A stretch of DNA of 64,000 bases from Nodularia sphaerocarpa UHCC 0038. GTDB taxonomy: Bacteria > Cyanobacteriota > Cyanobacteriia > Cyanobacteriales > Nostocaceae. Below are positions 35,179 through 44,419 of the stretch, piece by piece. Position 1 is the stretch's first letter. Every line of letters starts with the position of its first letter. The stretch spans positions 1,802,356 to 1,866,355 of the forward strand of contig NZ_CP060140.1 in NCBI RefSeq assembly GCF_022376295.1, read 5' to 3'. The notes beneath the pieces were generated by a model, which made no database searches, was not told the DNA's origin, and worked only from the letters and a program-made list of their open reading frames with translations. The position numbers and the translations under genes are program-made.

Positions 35179-36393
35179 ATGACAATGTTCAGTCAGATTA
35201 ATGGGGTGTTGGTCAATACTGGTTTGCAGTTTGCTGGCTGGGGAGTGTTTTCGCTACTGCTGGCTGAAGTCTTAAGAGACAGTTATCATGTTTTGTGTCA
35301 CGAGGTCAAATGGCTCGCTAAATGGCACAATAAGCATCATCAGGTATATCGTCGCGATTTATCCATTGTCTCTGTGCAAGCTTACCAAGATTCCCAGCTT
35401 TATCACGATGTTGTGGAGTCGAGTTTACTGGTTGCGGCTTTAACCATCATCGCCTTAGTTCTTCAGCAAATGGGGTTATGGCTGGGAGTATTTTATGGCT
35501 GTACCTTCTTGTATGGTGCTTCTGTGCGATATTTCTTTGGTAAAATCGATACAGATTACAATCACTTACCCGGCCCTTTACAGATAATTCCCTCTGTTTG
35601 GTGGGTAAATCGCACTTACCATTGGCGACATCATTTTGATGATGTCAATGCTTACTACAGTGGTGTGTTTCCTCTCGTGGATAAAATACTTGGTACGGGT
35701 TTATCACTCAAAGGTAAAACCGTCGCTTTAACTGGCGCGTCAGGTTCTCTCGGTCAAGCATTGGCGGCGGAACTGCTCAAGCATAATGCCAAAGTGGTGG
35801 CTTTAACTACTAACCCCGAAAAATTAACACCGCAGACTAATTTTAAAGTCGTTTCCTGGGAGTTAGGTAATGAGGCTCAACTGAAGGACAGTTTAGCGAA
35901 AATTGATATTTTGATTATCAATCACGGTGTCAATGTTTACAATAGCCGCACTCCTGAAGCGATCGCATCTTCCTATGAGGTGAATACTTTCTCAGTTTTG
36001 CGGTTGATGGATATATTTTTAACAACTGTCACCGGACCACAAGCCAAAGCCACCAAAGAAATTTGGGTGAATACCTCTGAGGCTGAGGTTTCCCCGGCTT
36101 TAAGTCCCCTTTATGAACTGAGTAAACGCACATTAGGAAATCTTGTCACCCTGAAGCGGTTAGATGGAACTTGTGTAATTCGTAAGTTAATTCTGGGACC
36201 TTTTAAAAGTCAACTCAATCCTTATGGAGTCATGTCAGCACAGCAGGTAGCTCGTGGTATTCTGTTTTTAGCACGACGAGATTACCGCAATATTATTGTC
36301 ACCATAAATCCTCTCACATACCTGTTCTTTCCTATCAAGGAAGCTAGTACATGGCTGTATTACCGGATTTTTAGTAAAACAGCTAAAAATTAG
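35179..36393 (+). CDS. Bifunctional sterol-desaturase-like / short-chain dehydrogenase protein
   Basis: About 404 residues from the ATG at 35,179; a GTG at 35,167 adds four. The N-terminal half is a fatty acid hydroxylase/sterol desaturase type membrane domain with clustered histidines (HEVKWLAKWHNKHH and YHWRHHFDD) and hydrophobic helices. The C-terminal half is an SDR with the TGASGSLGQ nucleotide-binding motif and a YELSKRT catalytic pair. This fusion is known in cyanobacteria but its substrate is not established. It precedes a TetR regulator and an exporter operon on the same strand, so lipid or isoprenoid modification before export is possible. Confidence 0.82.
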   Translation: MTMFSQINGVLVNTGLQFAGWGVFSLLLAEVLRDSYHVLCHEVKWLAKWHNKHHQVYRRDLSIVSVQAYQDSQLYHDVVESSLLVAALTIIALVLQQMGLWLGVFYGCTFLYGASVRYFFGKIDTDYNHLPGPLQIIPSVWWVNRTYHWRHHFDDVNAYYSGVFPLVDKILGTGLSLKGKTVALTGASGSLGQALAAELLKHNAKVVALTTNPEKLTPQTNFKVVSWELGNEAQLKDSLAKIDILIINHGVNVYNSRTPEAIASSYEVNTFSVLRLMDIFLTTVTGPQAKATKEIWVNTSEAEVSPALSPLYELSKRTLGNLVTLKRLDGTCVIRKLILGPFKSQLNPYGVMSAQQVARGILFLARRDYRNIIVTINPLTYLFFPIKEASTWLYYRIFSKTAKN

Positions 36394-36405
36394 CCTTGTC
36401 ACGCC

Positions 36406-36485
36406 AGTAGGGTGCGTTATGGACTTTATTCCTAACGCAGCGAAATTTAGGATGGTGCGTTGCGCTACGCGACAACACACCCTAC
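36406..36485. repeat. Dispersed hairpin repeat (GGTGCGTT family)
   Basis: AGTAGGGTGCGTTATGGAC, TAACGCAGCGAAATTTAGG and GGTGCGTTGCGCTACGCG, then ACACACCCTAC. Related to 29,521-29,610 and to the larger element at 17,698. Confidence 0.75.
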
Positions 36486-36495
36486 AAACTTATCC

Positions 36496-36537
36496 AGTCC
36501 CCCTCCTCGCTTGCGGGGAGGGGCTAGGGGTGGGGTG
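36496..36537. repeat. C-rich/G-rich dispersed repeat
   Basis: AGTCCCCCTCCTCGCTTGCG and GGGAGGGGCTAGGGGTGGGG fold into a hairpin. Same family as 717-812 and 46,577-46,622. Confidence 0.7.
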
Positions 36538-36672
36538 TTATTTCCACCAACGCGCAATTTCCATACTTGTGTCTACACAGTGGTTCCTTGTAGCAGAGGG
36601 TTAGGGAGAAATCGGTATATTTGATTTGGGAAATTATCTGGTATTCCCACGATATCTCTGATATATTAAAAA

Positions 36673-36690
36673 ATATCGATTGTTCGATAT
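36673..36690. promoter_or_regulatory. Inverted repeat, candidate TetR operator
   Basis: ATATCGA and TCGATAT arms separated by TTGT form a perfect 7-base inverted repeat, ending 7 bases before the ATG of the TetR gene at 36,698. Its position suits autorepression, and repression of the exporter genes downstream if they share the transcript. No binding data are visible, so this is an inference. Confidence 0.6.
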
Positions 36691-36697
36691 AAAAAAT

Positions 36698-37270
36698 ATG
36701 CCGAAAATAGTTGACCATGAGCAATACCGTAAAGAACTTCTGAGCAAGTGCTTTGATTTATTTGCCCAAAAAGGTTACGGTGCGCTCACCATGAGACAAA
36801 TCGCTGAGAGTTTAAATGTTTCTACTGGTACACTATATCATTATTTTCCTAGCAAACAAGCTTTGTTTGAGCAGTTAGTTGAGGAGATAAGTCTTCAAGA
36901 TATCAGTTCAGCATTGGCGGAAATGAAAGGAGTAAAAACGCTTTCAGAAACAATGACTGCGATGGGGAAATACTTAGTTAAAAATCAAGATTACTTTATT
37001 AATCAAACTTATATCTTGGTTGATTTTTATCAGCATCAAGACAAAGAAACTATAGAGAAAAGTACTGTATTTCAACGTGTAAAACAAAGGTATCAGCAAG
37101 CAGTTTGTGATTTTTTGGGGATTCAAGATCCAGTATTAGCTTCCTTTGTTTTGAGCTTTATCGATGGTTTGATTTTAGCAAAACTCTGGGGTGATCAAAC
37201 AATTGATTTTGTTGAACAATTTGCCTTGTTAGGTAAAATGCTCACTAGCTATTTAGCAGAAAAATCATAA
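36698..37270 (+). CDS. TetR/AcrR-family regulator
   Basis: A 190-residue regulator with an N-terminal TetR helix-turn-helix: LLSKCFDLFAQKGYGALTMR, then QIAESLNVSTGTLYHYFPSK, the family signature. The C-terminal ligand domain is variable. I start it at 36,698 (MPKIVDHEQ) because the longer frame to 36,680 runs into the operator candidate. It stands 84 bases before the DevB-like gene on the same strand, so it probably controls the exporter operon in response to a small molecule. Confidence 0.87.
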   Translation: MPKIVDHEQYRKELLSKCFDLFAQKGYGALTMRQIAESLNVSTGTLYHYFPSKQALFEQLVEEISLQDISSALAEMKGVKTLSETMTAMGKYLVKNQDYFINQTYILVDFYQHQDKETIEKSTVFQRVKQRYQQAVCDFLGIQDPVLASFVLSFIDGLILAKLWGDQTIDFVEQFALLGKMLTSYLAEKS

Positions 37271-37354
37271 CATAGCTAATCCCTAAATCAGACAAAAATT
37301 TTAATTGTTTGTGCCTAAATATATTCAAAAAATAGTGTGTGTAGTGAGGTGGAA

Positions 37355-38644
37355 ATGACTCAAAATGTGTTGTTTAAATTTCCCAATCAAAGGTTAATTG
37401 TCTTAGTAGTAGCTGCTACGGTTATTACAGGTGGAATTGCTTTTTATGGGATTTCTCAGTCTGGTTTAGTTGGTCAAACTGCTTCATCTGAACTTGGAGA
37501 AACTGCGCCAATTACACCCAGAATCTCGGCTTTAGGACGACTAGAACCAGCAACAGAGGTAATTAGCTTGTCTGCACCTTTGGATTTGGATGGCGATCGC
37601 ATTGCTCAAATTTTAGTCCAAGAGGGCGATACAGTCAAATCTGGTCAGGTGGTGGCAATTTTAGACTCACGCACTCGCCTACAAACGGCTGTATTCCAAG
37701 GGGAAAAACAGGTGAGAGTGGCTGAAGCTAAACTGGCTCAAGTTCAATCTGGAGCAAAAACTGGCGAAATTCAAGCACAGGAAGCAACTATTGAACGCTT
37801 ACAAGCTCAGTTACAAGGAGATAAAGTAGCTCAACAAGAAGCGATCGCTCGCATAGAAGCACAATCTTTAGGTGAAAGATTAGCACAAGAAGCGACAATT
37901 AACAAGCTGTCAGCAGAATTAAATAATGCTCAAGCTGAATATGAACGTTATCAGCAACTATCCTCAGAAGGTGCAATTTCTCTTTCTTTGTTTGATAGTA
38001 AGCGCTTGAGTTTAGACACTGCAAAACAGCAACTTTCACAAGCCCAAGCAGTTCTAAATCAAATTAATTCTACTGCTAGTCGAGAATTAGCTCAAGCCGA
38101 AGTTACGCTGACTCGAATTAACGCCACTGGGAATAAACAAATTAGTGAAGCCCAAGCCACACTCAACAGTATTGCTGAAATTCGTCCCGTAGATATCGCA
38201 GCAGCTAAGAGTGAAGTTGAGAATGCGATCGCCACACTCAAACAAATGCAAACTAATTTAGAGTCTACTTCCATTATAGCACCAATAGCCGGACAAATTC
38301 TCAAAATTCACACACGAGTTGGAGAAAAAATTAGTGAGGCAGGAATTGCAGACTTGGCGCAAACTGAACAAATGATTGCAGTTGCACAAGTATATCAAAC
38401 TGATATTAGTAAAGTTAAGCAGGGACAATCAGCAGTAATTACCAGTCAAGCATTTACTGGTGAATTGCGAGGTACAGTTTCTCAGATTGGTTTACAAGTA
38501 AATAGACAAAACGTTTTTAGCAACCAACCAGGAGAAAACCTAGATAGTCGCGTGATTGATGTCAAAATTCGTCTGCATCCTGAAGATAGCAAACGAGTCG
38601 CCGGTTTGACTAATTTGCAAGTCCAAACAGCAATTAATTTTTAA
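37355..38644 (+). CDS. DevB-like membrane fusion protein (HlyD family)
   Basis: A 429-residue adaptor from the ATG at 37,355, which has GAGG five bases upstream. One N-terminal membrane helix (about 13-33) is followed by LGRLEPATEVISLSAP, a lipoyl half (VQEGDTVKSGQVVAIL), a long Ala/Gln-rich coiled hairpin (about 115-270) and the second lipoyl half (IIAPIAGQILKIHTRVGEKI). It is clearly related to HgdB at 19,815-21,032. It is the first structural gene of the TetR-linked exporter, with an alpha/beta hydrolase gene 13 bases downstream. Confidence 0.85.
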   Translation: MTQNVLFKFPNQRLIVLVVAATVITGGIAFYGISQSGLVGQTASSELGETAPITPRISALGRLEPATEVISLSAPLDLDGDRIAQILVQEGDTVKSGQVVAILDSRTRLQTAVFQGEKQVRVAEAKLAQVQSGAKTGEIQAQEATIERLQAQLQGDKVAQQEAIARIEAQSLGERLAQEATINKLSAELNNAQAEYERYQQLSSEGAISLSLFDSKRLSLDTAKQQLSQAQAVLNQINSTASRELAQAEVTLTRINATGNKQISEAQATLNSIAEIRPVDIAAAKSEVENAIATLKQMQTNLESTSIIAPIAGQILKIHTRVGEKISEAGIADLAQTEQMIAVAQVYQTDISKVKQGQSAVITSQAFTGELRGTVSQIGLQVNRQNVFSNQPGENLDSRVIDVKIRLHPEDSKRVAGLTNLQVQTAINF

Positions 38645-38657
38645 TAAAGAGGCTATC

Positions 38658-39497
38658 ATGCTAACAGATATACCACCAGATAAATACATCAAAGTCGGTG
38701 AAGTCAATACTCGCTACTGGACATTAGGAGACAAGGGAAAAACTATTATCTTGCTTCACTGTGCTGGAGGTTCTGTAGAATTTTGGTTATATAACATTCA
38801 GGTTTTAGCGCAGCATTACCGTGTATATGCTCTTGATATAGTAGGTTCTGGTCTTTCTGATAAACCATCAGCTTCTTATTCCTTAACCTACCAAGCTGAA
38901 TTTATCAAAAATTTCATGGATACCCTCAACATTGAACGTGCTACCCTAGCGGGAAATTCAATGGGAGGCGCTGTTGCTATCCAGTTTACCTTAATGTTCC
39001 CAAAGCAAGTAGAAAAGTTAATACTTATAGGTAGTTTTGGGCTAGGTAAAGAAATTATTCTCAGACTTCGTTTAGCAACTTTACCCTTTGCTTTGCGTTT
39101 TTTCCGTCCTCACCCCAGGATGATTGAGTCAATATTAACAGTTGATGTTTATGACTCGAAAGTAATTTCTCAAGAGTGGAATAAAATTCGTTATCAAATT
39201 ATTGCTATTCCTGACAGGGAGAAAGCACTGGCTAAATTAGCACGGACAAATTTAAACTTATTTGGTGTGAGGCGTTCAGTTTTTTCAGGAATAGTCAAAC
39301 AACTTCCTCATATTACTGCGCCAACACTAATTGTTTGGGGTAAACAAGACCGGATTTTACCTGTTTCTCATGCTTATGTTGCATCTGAAGGTCTACCCAA
39401 TAATCGGTTACACATTTTCGATTGTTGTGGTCATTATCCCCATCTGGAATGTCCCCAGAAATTTAATACTTTGGTTTTGGAATTTTTGGCTGATTGA
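38658..39497 (+). CDS. Alpha/beta hydrolase
   Basis: A 279-residue hydrolase-fold protein. It has an oxyanion-type HCAGGS motif, the nucleophile elbow GNSMGG (Ser near residue 102), the acidic residue in VWGKQDRILP and the histidine in CCGHYPHLECP. No signal peptide is seen, so it acts in the cytoplasm. Its place inside a devB-devC-devA operon is unusual and suggests processing or detoxification of the exported compound. The substrate cannot be told from sequence. Confidence 0.85.
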   Translation: MLTDIPPDKYIKVGEVNTRYWTLGDKGKTIILLHCAGGSVEFWLYNIQVLAQHYRVYALDIVGSGLSDKPSASYSLTYQAEFIKNFMDTLNIERATLAGNSMGGAVAIQFTLMFPKQVEKLILIGSFGLGKEIILRLRLATLPFALRFFRPHPRMIESILTVDVYDSKVISQEWNKIRYQIIAIPDREKALAKLARTNLNLFGVRRSVFSGIVKQLPHITAPTLIVWGKQDRILPVSHAYVASEGLPNNRLHIFDCCGHYPHLECPQKFNTLVLEFLAD

Positions 39498-39524
39498 TTT
39501 GGGTTATGGATTTATGGAGATAAT

Positions 39525-39556
39525 TAAACGCAGATAAACGCAGATAAACGCAGATG
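39525..39556. repeat. TAAACGCAGA tandem repeat
   Basis: Three units of TAAACGCAGA in the gap between the hydrolase and DevC genes. Little else is in the 140-base gap. Confidence 0.7.
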
Positions 39557-39637
39557 TAAATAGGTGGTGGGGACGGATTTATTTCGATGTGATTTTAAAA
39601 TGGTGTTTTCCTAATTTTTTTATTCAATTTATATCTT

Positions 39638-40804
39638 ATGTTTTTTAAACCATCACGCAAAATTCCGCTAGCATGGCGACAGTTAATGAAGGAAAAAACT
39701 CGTCTGTTAGTCGCAGTTGCAGGTATTACTTTTGCTGATATGCTAATGTTTATTCAGCTAGGTTTTGAAAGTGCGCTGTTTGATGCTGCTATTAAACCTC
39801 ATCGCAATTTACAAGCTGATTTGGTTTTAATTAATCCCCAATTTCAAACTTTGTTTTCGGTCAAAAGTTTTTCTAGAGACCGACTATATCAAACGTTGGG
39901 TTATGAGGGTGTAAAATCAGTAAATTCTGTTTATATTGGGACTGGACAATGGCGAAATCCTCAAACGCGTCTAGATCGTGCTATCTTGGTTTGGGGTATC
40001 GATCCGGCACAACCTGCTTTTAAGTTTCCCGAAGTTCAAGAAAATCAGGAGCATTTGAAACAGTTGCATCAAGTGCTGTTTGATCAAGCCGGTCGTCCAG
40101 AATATGGCGCTGTTGGTGATATCTTCCAAAAAACAGGCGAATTTGACACGGAACTGAATAATAAAGCTATTCGTGTCAGGGGTGTATTTAGTAATGGTGC
40201 TTCCTTTGCTGCTGATGGGAATGTGATTACCAGTGATTCTACTTTTTTACAACTGTTTCCCGAACGTCAAAGGAACCTTGTAGAGGTTGGTTTAATTACT
40301 TTGAATCCTGGTGTAAATGCGGTGAAGCTGCGATCGCAACTCGCCGCAGAGTTACCCAATGATGTCAGCGTTTTAACTCCCGAAGAATTTGCTCAAATAG
40401 AAAAGAAATACTGGGCTGAGGGGACTGGGATTGGTTTTATTTTCGGTTTAGGCGTGGTGGTGGGGTTTATTGTCGGTATCGTGATTGTCTACCAGATTCT
40501 TTATTCTGATGTTTCCGAACATCTCCCAGAATACGCTACCCTCAAAGCGATGGGTTATAGCGATCGCTATCTGTTGCAAGTCTTATTACAAGAGGCTTTA
40601 TTTTTAGCCGTCTTGGGTTATATCCCGGCATTTTTTCTTTCTTTCGGATTATATCAGCTTGCTTACGCTGCCACAATGCTACCCATAGCCATGAAGCTAG
40701 AAAGAGCCACAACTGTGTTTATTTTAACCGTAATTATGTGTAGTTTTTCTGGTGCGATCGCCATGAGAAAGTTACGCACAGCCGATCCCGCAGATGTTTT
40801 CTAA
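39638..40804 (+). CDS. DevC-like ABC exporter permease
   Basis: A 388-residue permease, co-linear with HgdC at 21,325-22,503. It has one N-terminal helix (about 20-40), a periplasmic domain (SKSFSRDRLYQTLG-type segment, DGNVITSDSTFL) and three C-terminal helices, ending KLRTADPADVF. With DevB and DevA it would form a MacAB-like tripartite exporter working with a TolC-type channel. The operon differs from the hgd genes in having its own ATPase. Confidence 0.87.
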   Translation: MFFKPSRKIPLAWRQLMKEKTRLLVAVAGITFADMLMFIQLGFESALFDAAIKPHRNLQADLVLINPQFQTLFSVKSFSRDRLYQTLGYEGVKSVNSVYIGTGQWRNPQTRLDRAILVWGIDPAQPAFKFPEVQENQEHLKQLHQVLFDQAGRPEYGAVGDIFQKTGEFDTELNNKAIRVRGVFSNGASFAADGNVITSDSTFLQLFPERQRNLVEVGLITLNPGVNAVKLRSQLAAELPNDVSVLTPEEFAQIEKKYWAEGTGIGFIFGLGVVVGFIVGIVIVYQILYSDVSEHLPEYATLKAMGYSDRYLLQVLLQEALFLAVLGYIPAFFLSFGLYQLAYAATMLPIAMKLERATTVFILTVIMCSFSGAIAMRKLRTADPADVF

Positions 40805-40838
40805 TTCCCAACAGACCAAATTTTGGCAATAAAAACCC

Positions 40839-41591
40839 ATGATACAAAACAGTATATCAGGAAATGACCCCTTAAATTTATCTACTGTGGAACCTGTGAT
40901 TTCTGTTCACAAAGTCAATCATTACTTTGGCAGTGGGAACCTGCGAAAACAAGTCTTATCTGAGATTAATTTGGAGATTAACGCCGGTGAAATTGTGATT
41001 ATGACTGGTCCCTCAGGTTCCGGTAAAACCACTCTGTTAACCCTCATGGGTGGTCTACGTTCTGCCCAGGAAGGTAGTCTCAAAATTTTAGGACAAGAAA
41101 TTTGTGGAGCCAGCAAAGGACAATTAACAAAGCTGCGCCGTCAAATTGGTTATATTTTCCAAGCACATAATCTCATGACTTTTTTGACAGCTAGAGATAA
41201 TGTCAGAATGTCCATAGAATTGCATGAGGAGTTTTTCGCTGAGGATATCAACGCCAAAGCGATCGCCATGTTGGAAACTGTGGGTTTAGCAGACCATGTA
41301 AATTACTATCCAGAGAATCTCTCAGGGGGACAAAAACAACGAGTTGCGATCGCACGTGCGTTAGTCAGTCATCCTAAAATTGTTTTAGCAGATGAACCCA
41401 CAGCAGCATTAGACAAAAAATCTGGGCGCGATGTCGTGGAATTAATGCAAAAGTTAGCCAAAGAACAAGGTTGTACAATCTTGCTAGTGACTCATGATAA
41501 CCGGATTCTTGATATTGCTGATCGAATTATATATATGGAAGATGGTCAGCTAAAGACTAATGGTGTAGATGTAGCCACAACAATGCATTAA
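40839..41591 (+). CDS. DevA-like ABC exporter ATPase
   Basis: A 250-residue ATP-binding protein of the MacB/LolD/DevA group. The Walker A motif GPSGSGKTT is at 57-65, signature LSGGQ at 160-164, Walker B VLADE at 181-185 and the H-loop histidine in VTHD at 218. It is complete, and its start follows the DevC stop after 34 bases. The last 33 codons or so are repeated twice downstream of the gene (41,647-41,757 and 41,936-42,047). It is the only DevA-type ATPase in the window, so it might also serve HgdBC, which is speculative. Confidence 0.9.
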   Translation: MIQNSISGNDPLNLSTVEPVISVHKVNHYFGSGNLRKQVLSEINLEINAGEIVIMTGPSGSGKTTLLTLMGGLRSAQEGSLKILGQEICGASKGQLTKLRRQIGYIFQAHNLMTFLTARDNVRMSIELHEEFFAEDINAKAIAMLETVGLADHVNYYPENLSGGQKQRVAIARALVSHPKIVLADEPTAALDKKSGRDVVELMQKLAKEQGCTILLVTHDNRILDIADRIIYMEDGQLKTNGVDVATTMH

Positions 41592-42089
41592 AGTTCAGAC
41601 ATTTCCCCCCTCTCCTTAGTAAGGAGAGGGGTTGGGGGTGAGGTTCCATGATCACCAGCTTCTTGATATTGCTGATCGAATTATTTATATGGAAGATAGT
41701 CAGCTAAAGACTAACGCTGTAGATGTAGCCACAACAATGCATTAAAGTTCAGACATTGAGATCCGGGTTTTACCCCCCTTAATCCCCCCTTATAAAGGGG
41801 GGAAACCGGAAAATCTAGTTCCCTTTCCTTACTTTCGCGTAGCGTCTCCCTCTTCTCCCAAAGGGAGAGGCTAACGCCTGCCGTAGGATGCCCGAAGGGC
41901 TGTAGGGAGAAGGAGAGGGGTTGGGGGTGAGGTTCCATGATCACCAGCTTCTTGATATTGCTGATCGAATTATATATATGGAAGATGGTCAGCTAAAGAC
42001 TAACGCTGTAGATGTAGCCACAACAATGCATTAAAGTTAAGACATTTCCCCCCTCTCCTTAGTAAGGAGAGGGGTTGGGGGTGAGGTTC
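41493..42089. repeat. Triplicated 3' end of devA with hairpin spacers
   Basis: The devA tail (from 41,493) recurs at 41,647-41,757 and 41,936-42,047. Each extra copy still reads to the same stop and encodes LDIADRIIYMED...DVATTMH. Both extra copies share HDHQLL and TNAVDV, where the gene itself has HDNRIL and TNGVDV. CCCTCTCCTT/AAGGAGAGGG hairpins (41,608-41,630 and 42,051-42,073) separate the units. The 41,592-42,111 stretch holds nothing else. Confidence 0.9.
41760..41912. repeat. Nostoc-type palindromic fragments inside the devA-tail array
   Basis: An AATCCCCCCTTATAAAGGGG hairpin and CTCCCAAAGGGAGAGGCTAACG, the latter resembling 21,225-21,250. They replace the simple hairpin spacer between tail copies 2 and 3. 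Confidence 0.6.
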
Positions 42090-42111
42090 TTTAATTTTAG
42101 AGGAGATATCT

Positions 42112-42318
42112 ATGAAAATTTGGGTAAATGAGCAAATTGATCCTTCTGGGATGATTTATGCCTGTATTGCTTGTTGTGATGAATCCCAAGCCCAAGATTG
42201 TCATGAGTCCTTTCAAGGAAACTTGACAGCTAGCCAAAAATCAGCCGGTTGGATAGCACAATTGCGGATAGTTAGTTCTTGGGATGAAGTCCCAGTTAAT
42301 GCTCTCAAACTGGATTAA
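42112..42318 (+). CDS. Small hypothetical protein, 68 residues
   Basis: MKIWVNEQIDPSGMIYACIA followed by a Cys-rich stretch (ACCDESQAQDCHESF) and ending VPVNALKLD. AGAGGAGATATCT precedes the ATG, a strong ribosome binding site. Soluble, no known motif recognised. It is on the exporter strand but separated from devA by the repeat array. Confidence 0.65.
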   Translation: MKIWVNEQIDPSGMIYACIACCDESQAQDCHESFQGNLTASQKSAGWIAQLRIVSSWDEVPVNALKLD

Positions 42319-42630
42319 TTGCATCCCGACTCAATTTATTAAGATATTTGTTTATTTATATAGGTCATCCCATTTAGGTTTTGACCTGTATTTTCTTGAG
42401 CGAAGGGGGAAATTTTTAGCTGTTGATTCAGCCAACCTAAGTAGTTATCGTAGCCAGATACCTAAGTATAACTCAAGAAACTATAAAAATTAGCGGCAAA
42501 AAATCATTGTTCCTACACAAAAACTTTTAAGAAACCTCACCTTTTAGGGAAACTTGATGATATTTAGGAACTTTTAAGGGTTATTATCATACCAAGAGTT
42601 CAATGTAAAACTTGCAAAAGCCGAATTAAT
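42319..42630. other. Intergenic region, nothing recognised
   Basis: AT-rich, with a non-protein-like short frame only. It carries the promoter of the next gene but no distinct box could be assigned. Confidence 0.5.
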
Positions 42631-43179
42631 ATGGTGAACTATTCCCCAGTTTACACTTCGGAGCAAGGCTGTCCTATTAATTTGGTTGGCGAAACAGGAC
42701 AAGCGGTGCAAATTTCCATTCATTCGCCCAGTCAATATATCTGTGCCAACTGCGAACGGATATTACCAGATTGGAAAAATCAATCTGGTTTCTGGGTTGT
42801 AATTGTTTTACAGCAGTCACGTTATCCACTCGTAAAAAGTACGCCGGAAATCGAAACAGAGAAAGAACGCCTGCGGGAAAAATTTATGCGGTTTGGTTTT
42901 GACCTCGCATTTCAATTGCGGGATATCGGCTATTTAACAGACTTGATTGATCCTCGCACTGGCTATCCTTTACTTTCTCATCCGGGAGAAATTCCCCACA
43001 ATGATACCGCAGTTGTCAAAGCCTTACTCAACTATCCAGTGCTGAAAAATAAATGTCGGGTGCTGGTTCATCCTCTCTGGGGTACAGCAGTTTATCCCAG
43101 TGTTTTAATATCAGCAGCACCGCCTATAATTATCGAAACTTTCACCAAAGATATTGCACCTTTACACGGATGGAATTAA
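42631..43179 (+). CDS. MMADHC-like protein (methylmalonic aciduria and homocystinuria type D family)
   Basis: A 182-residue protein whose C-terminal part (IDPRTGYPLLSHPGEIP, CRVLVHPLWGTAVYPSVL) matches the pattern of MMADHC-like proteins, known in animals for intracellular cobalamin handling. An N-terminal CANC pair could bind metal. Its function in cyanobacteria is not established. It stands alone, convergent with the potassium channel gene. Confidence 0.65.
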   Translation: MVNYSPVYTSEQGCPINLVGETGQAVQISIHSPSQYICANCERILPDWKNQSGFWVVIVLQQSRYPLVKSTPEIETEKERLREKFMRFGFDLAFQLRDIGYLTDLIDPRTGYPLLSHPGEIPHNDTAVVKALLNYPVLKNKCRVLVHPLWGTAVYPSVLISAAPPIIIETFTKDIAPLHGWN

Positions 43180-43203
43180 ACCCCTACCCGGAGTCATTAG
43201 TCC

Positions 43204-44268
43204 TTAGTTATTTCTCGGTCGTCGTCGTCGGTGAGAACTAATGGGGATGAGAATTTGGTTCAGACTACGCAATTGTTCAGATGTCCCCATGCAAATTAGG
43301 GTATCTCCTGGTAATAACACAGTTTCACCAGTGGGACCCCCAATGAGGTGTCCATCGGCGCGACGAATTGCAATTACTAATGCACCGGATTGCGATCGCA
43401 ATCTTGCTTGTTTTAAAGTTTGCCCCACGTAAGGATACACAGCCGGATCAAGTAAAAATTCTTCCATATAAAACTGTCCGTCTGCACCTGAGATGAAACC
43501 ATCCACAAAATCCAATACTTGAGGTCTCAGGGCGGCAGCAGCCATGCGTTTACCACCAGTAATGTACGGTGAAACTACGGTATCAGCCCCACCACGTTGT
43601 AATTTTTTTACAGCTTCTTCTGTACTTGCTCGTGCGATCACGCGAATTTTGGGATTCAGTGTTTTTGCTGTTAACACTGTATATAAATTTTCCGCATCTG
43701 AAGGTAAAGCCGCCACAATACAAATGGCGCGTTCCACCCCAACTCTCAAGAGTGTGTCATCCAGAGTCACATCACCTTGGTAGGCCATGTAGTTTTGTGC
43801 TTGTACCTCTTCCACAGATTCTAGATTTAAATCAACCACTACAAAAGGTACGCCCTCCGCCTGAAATTCCTTGGCAATTTGACGACCAGTGCGACTAAAT
43901 CCACAGATAATGTAATGTTCTGTCAGCGATTCCATTAGCCTTCTCTGTTGCCTGAGTCTAATGCCGTCTTGAAAATAGCCCTGAATCACAGCTTCTGTAA
44001 ATCGGTTGACCATGTAACCAATATTGACTACACCCAACACAATTAAAGCAATTGTAAACAATCTTCCGCGCCGACTCAAGGGATTAGTCTCGCCATAGCC
44101 CACGGTGGTTAAAGTGATAACTGTCATGTAAGCCGCTTCTTCCCATGACCAACCCTCAATGAACTTGTACCACAAAGTGCCAGTCAGGAAAACGCCAGCC
44201 AGGGAAATCGCCCCCACCGTTAGCTCTTTTTGCAGTCGTCGGTATTTTTTCTCAAGTACAGAATACAA
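43204..44268 (-). CDS. Potassium channel protein with RCK (TrkA) domains
   Basis: A 354-residue two-helix potassium channel. Helices at about 17-35 and 70-87 flank the pore with selectivity filter TVGYGE at 55-60. The cytoplasmic part holds an RCK-N domain (HYIICGFSRTGRQIAKEF, then VVVDLN) and an RCK-C domain (PGDTLICMGTSEQL). Ligand-gated K+ channels of the MthK/Kch type have this order. It stands divergent from argD. Confidence 0.9.
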   Translation of the reverse strand: MYSVLEKKYRRLQKELTVGAISLAGVFLTGTLWYKFIEGWSWEEAAYMTVITLTTVGYGETNPLSRRGRLFTIALIVLGVVNIGYMVNRFTEAVIQGYFQDGIRLRQQRRLMESLTEHYIICGFSRTGRQIAKEFQAEGVPFVVVDLNLESVEEVQAQNYMAYQGDVTLDDTLLRVGVERAICIVAALPSDAENLYTVLTAKTLNPKIRVIARASTEEAVKKLQRGGADTVVSPYITGGKRMAAAALRPQVLDFVDGFISGADGQFYMEEFLLDPAVYPYVGQTLKQARLRSQSGALVIAIRRADGHLIGGPTGETVLLPGDTLICMGTSEQLRSLNQILIPISSHRRRRPRNN

Positions 44269-44419
44269 AGTTTTTGCACCGCTACCATTTTTTGGCAGGA
44301 TATTTAACAGTTAGCCTACAAAAAAGTATCAGATTTGTGAAATAAAATGTAATTTTTCAGAATTTCTAGCAAACTAGTAAGTGAGTATTAAAATAAAAGA
44401 CTTATCAGGAGGCGCGGTC

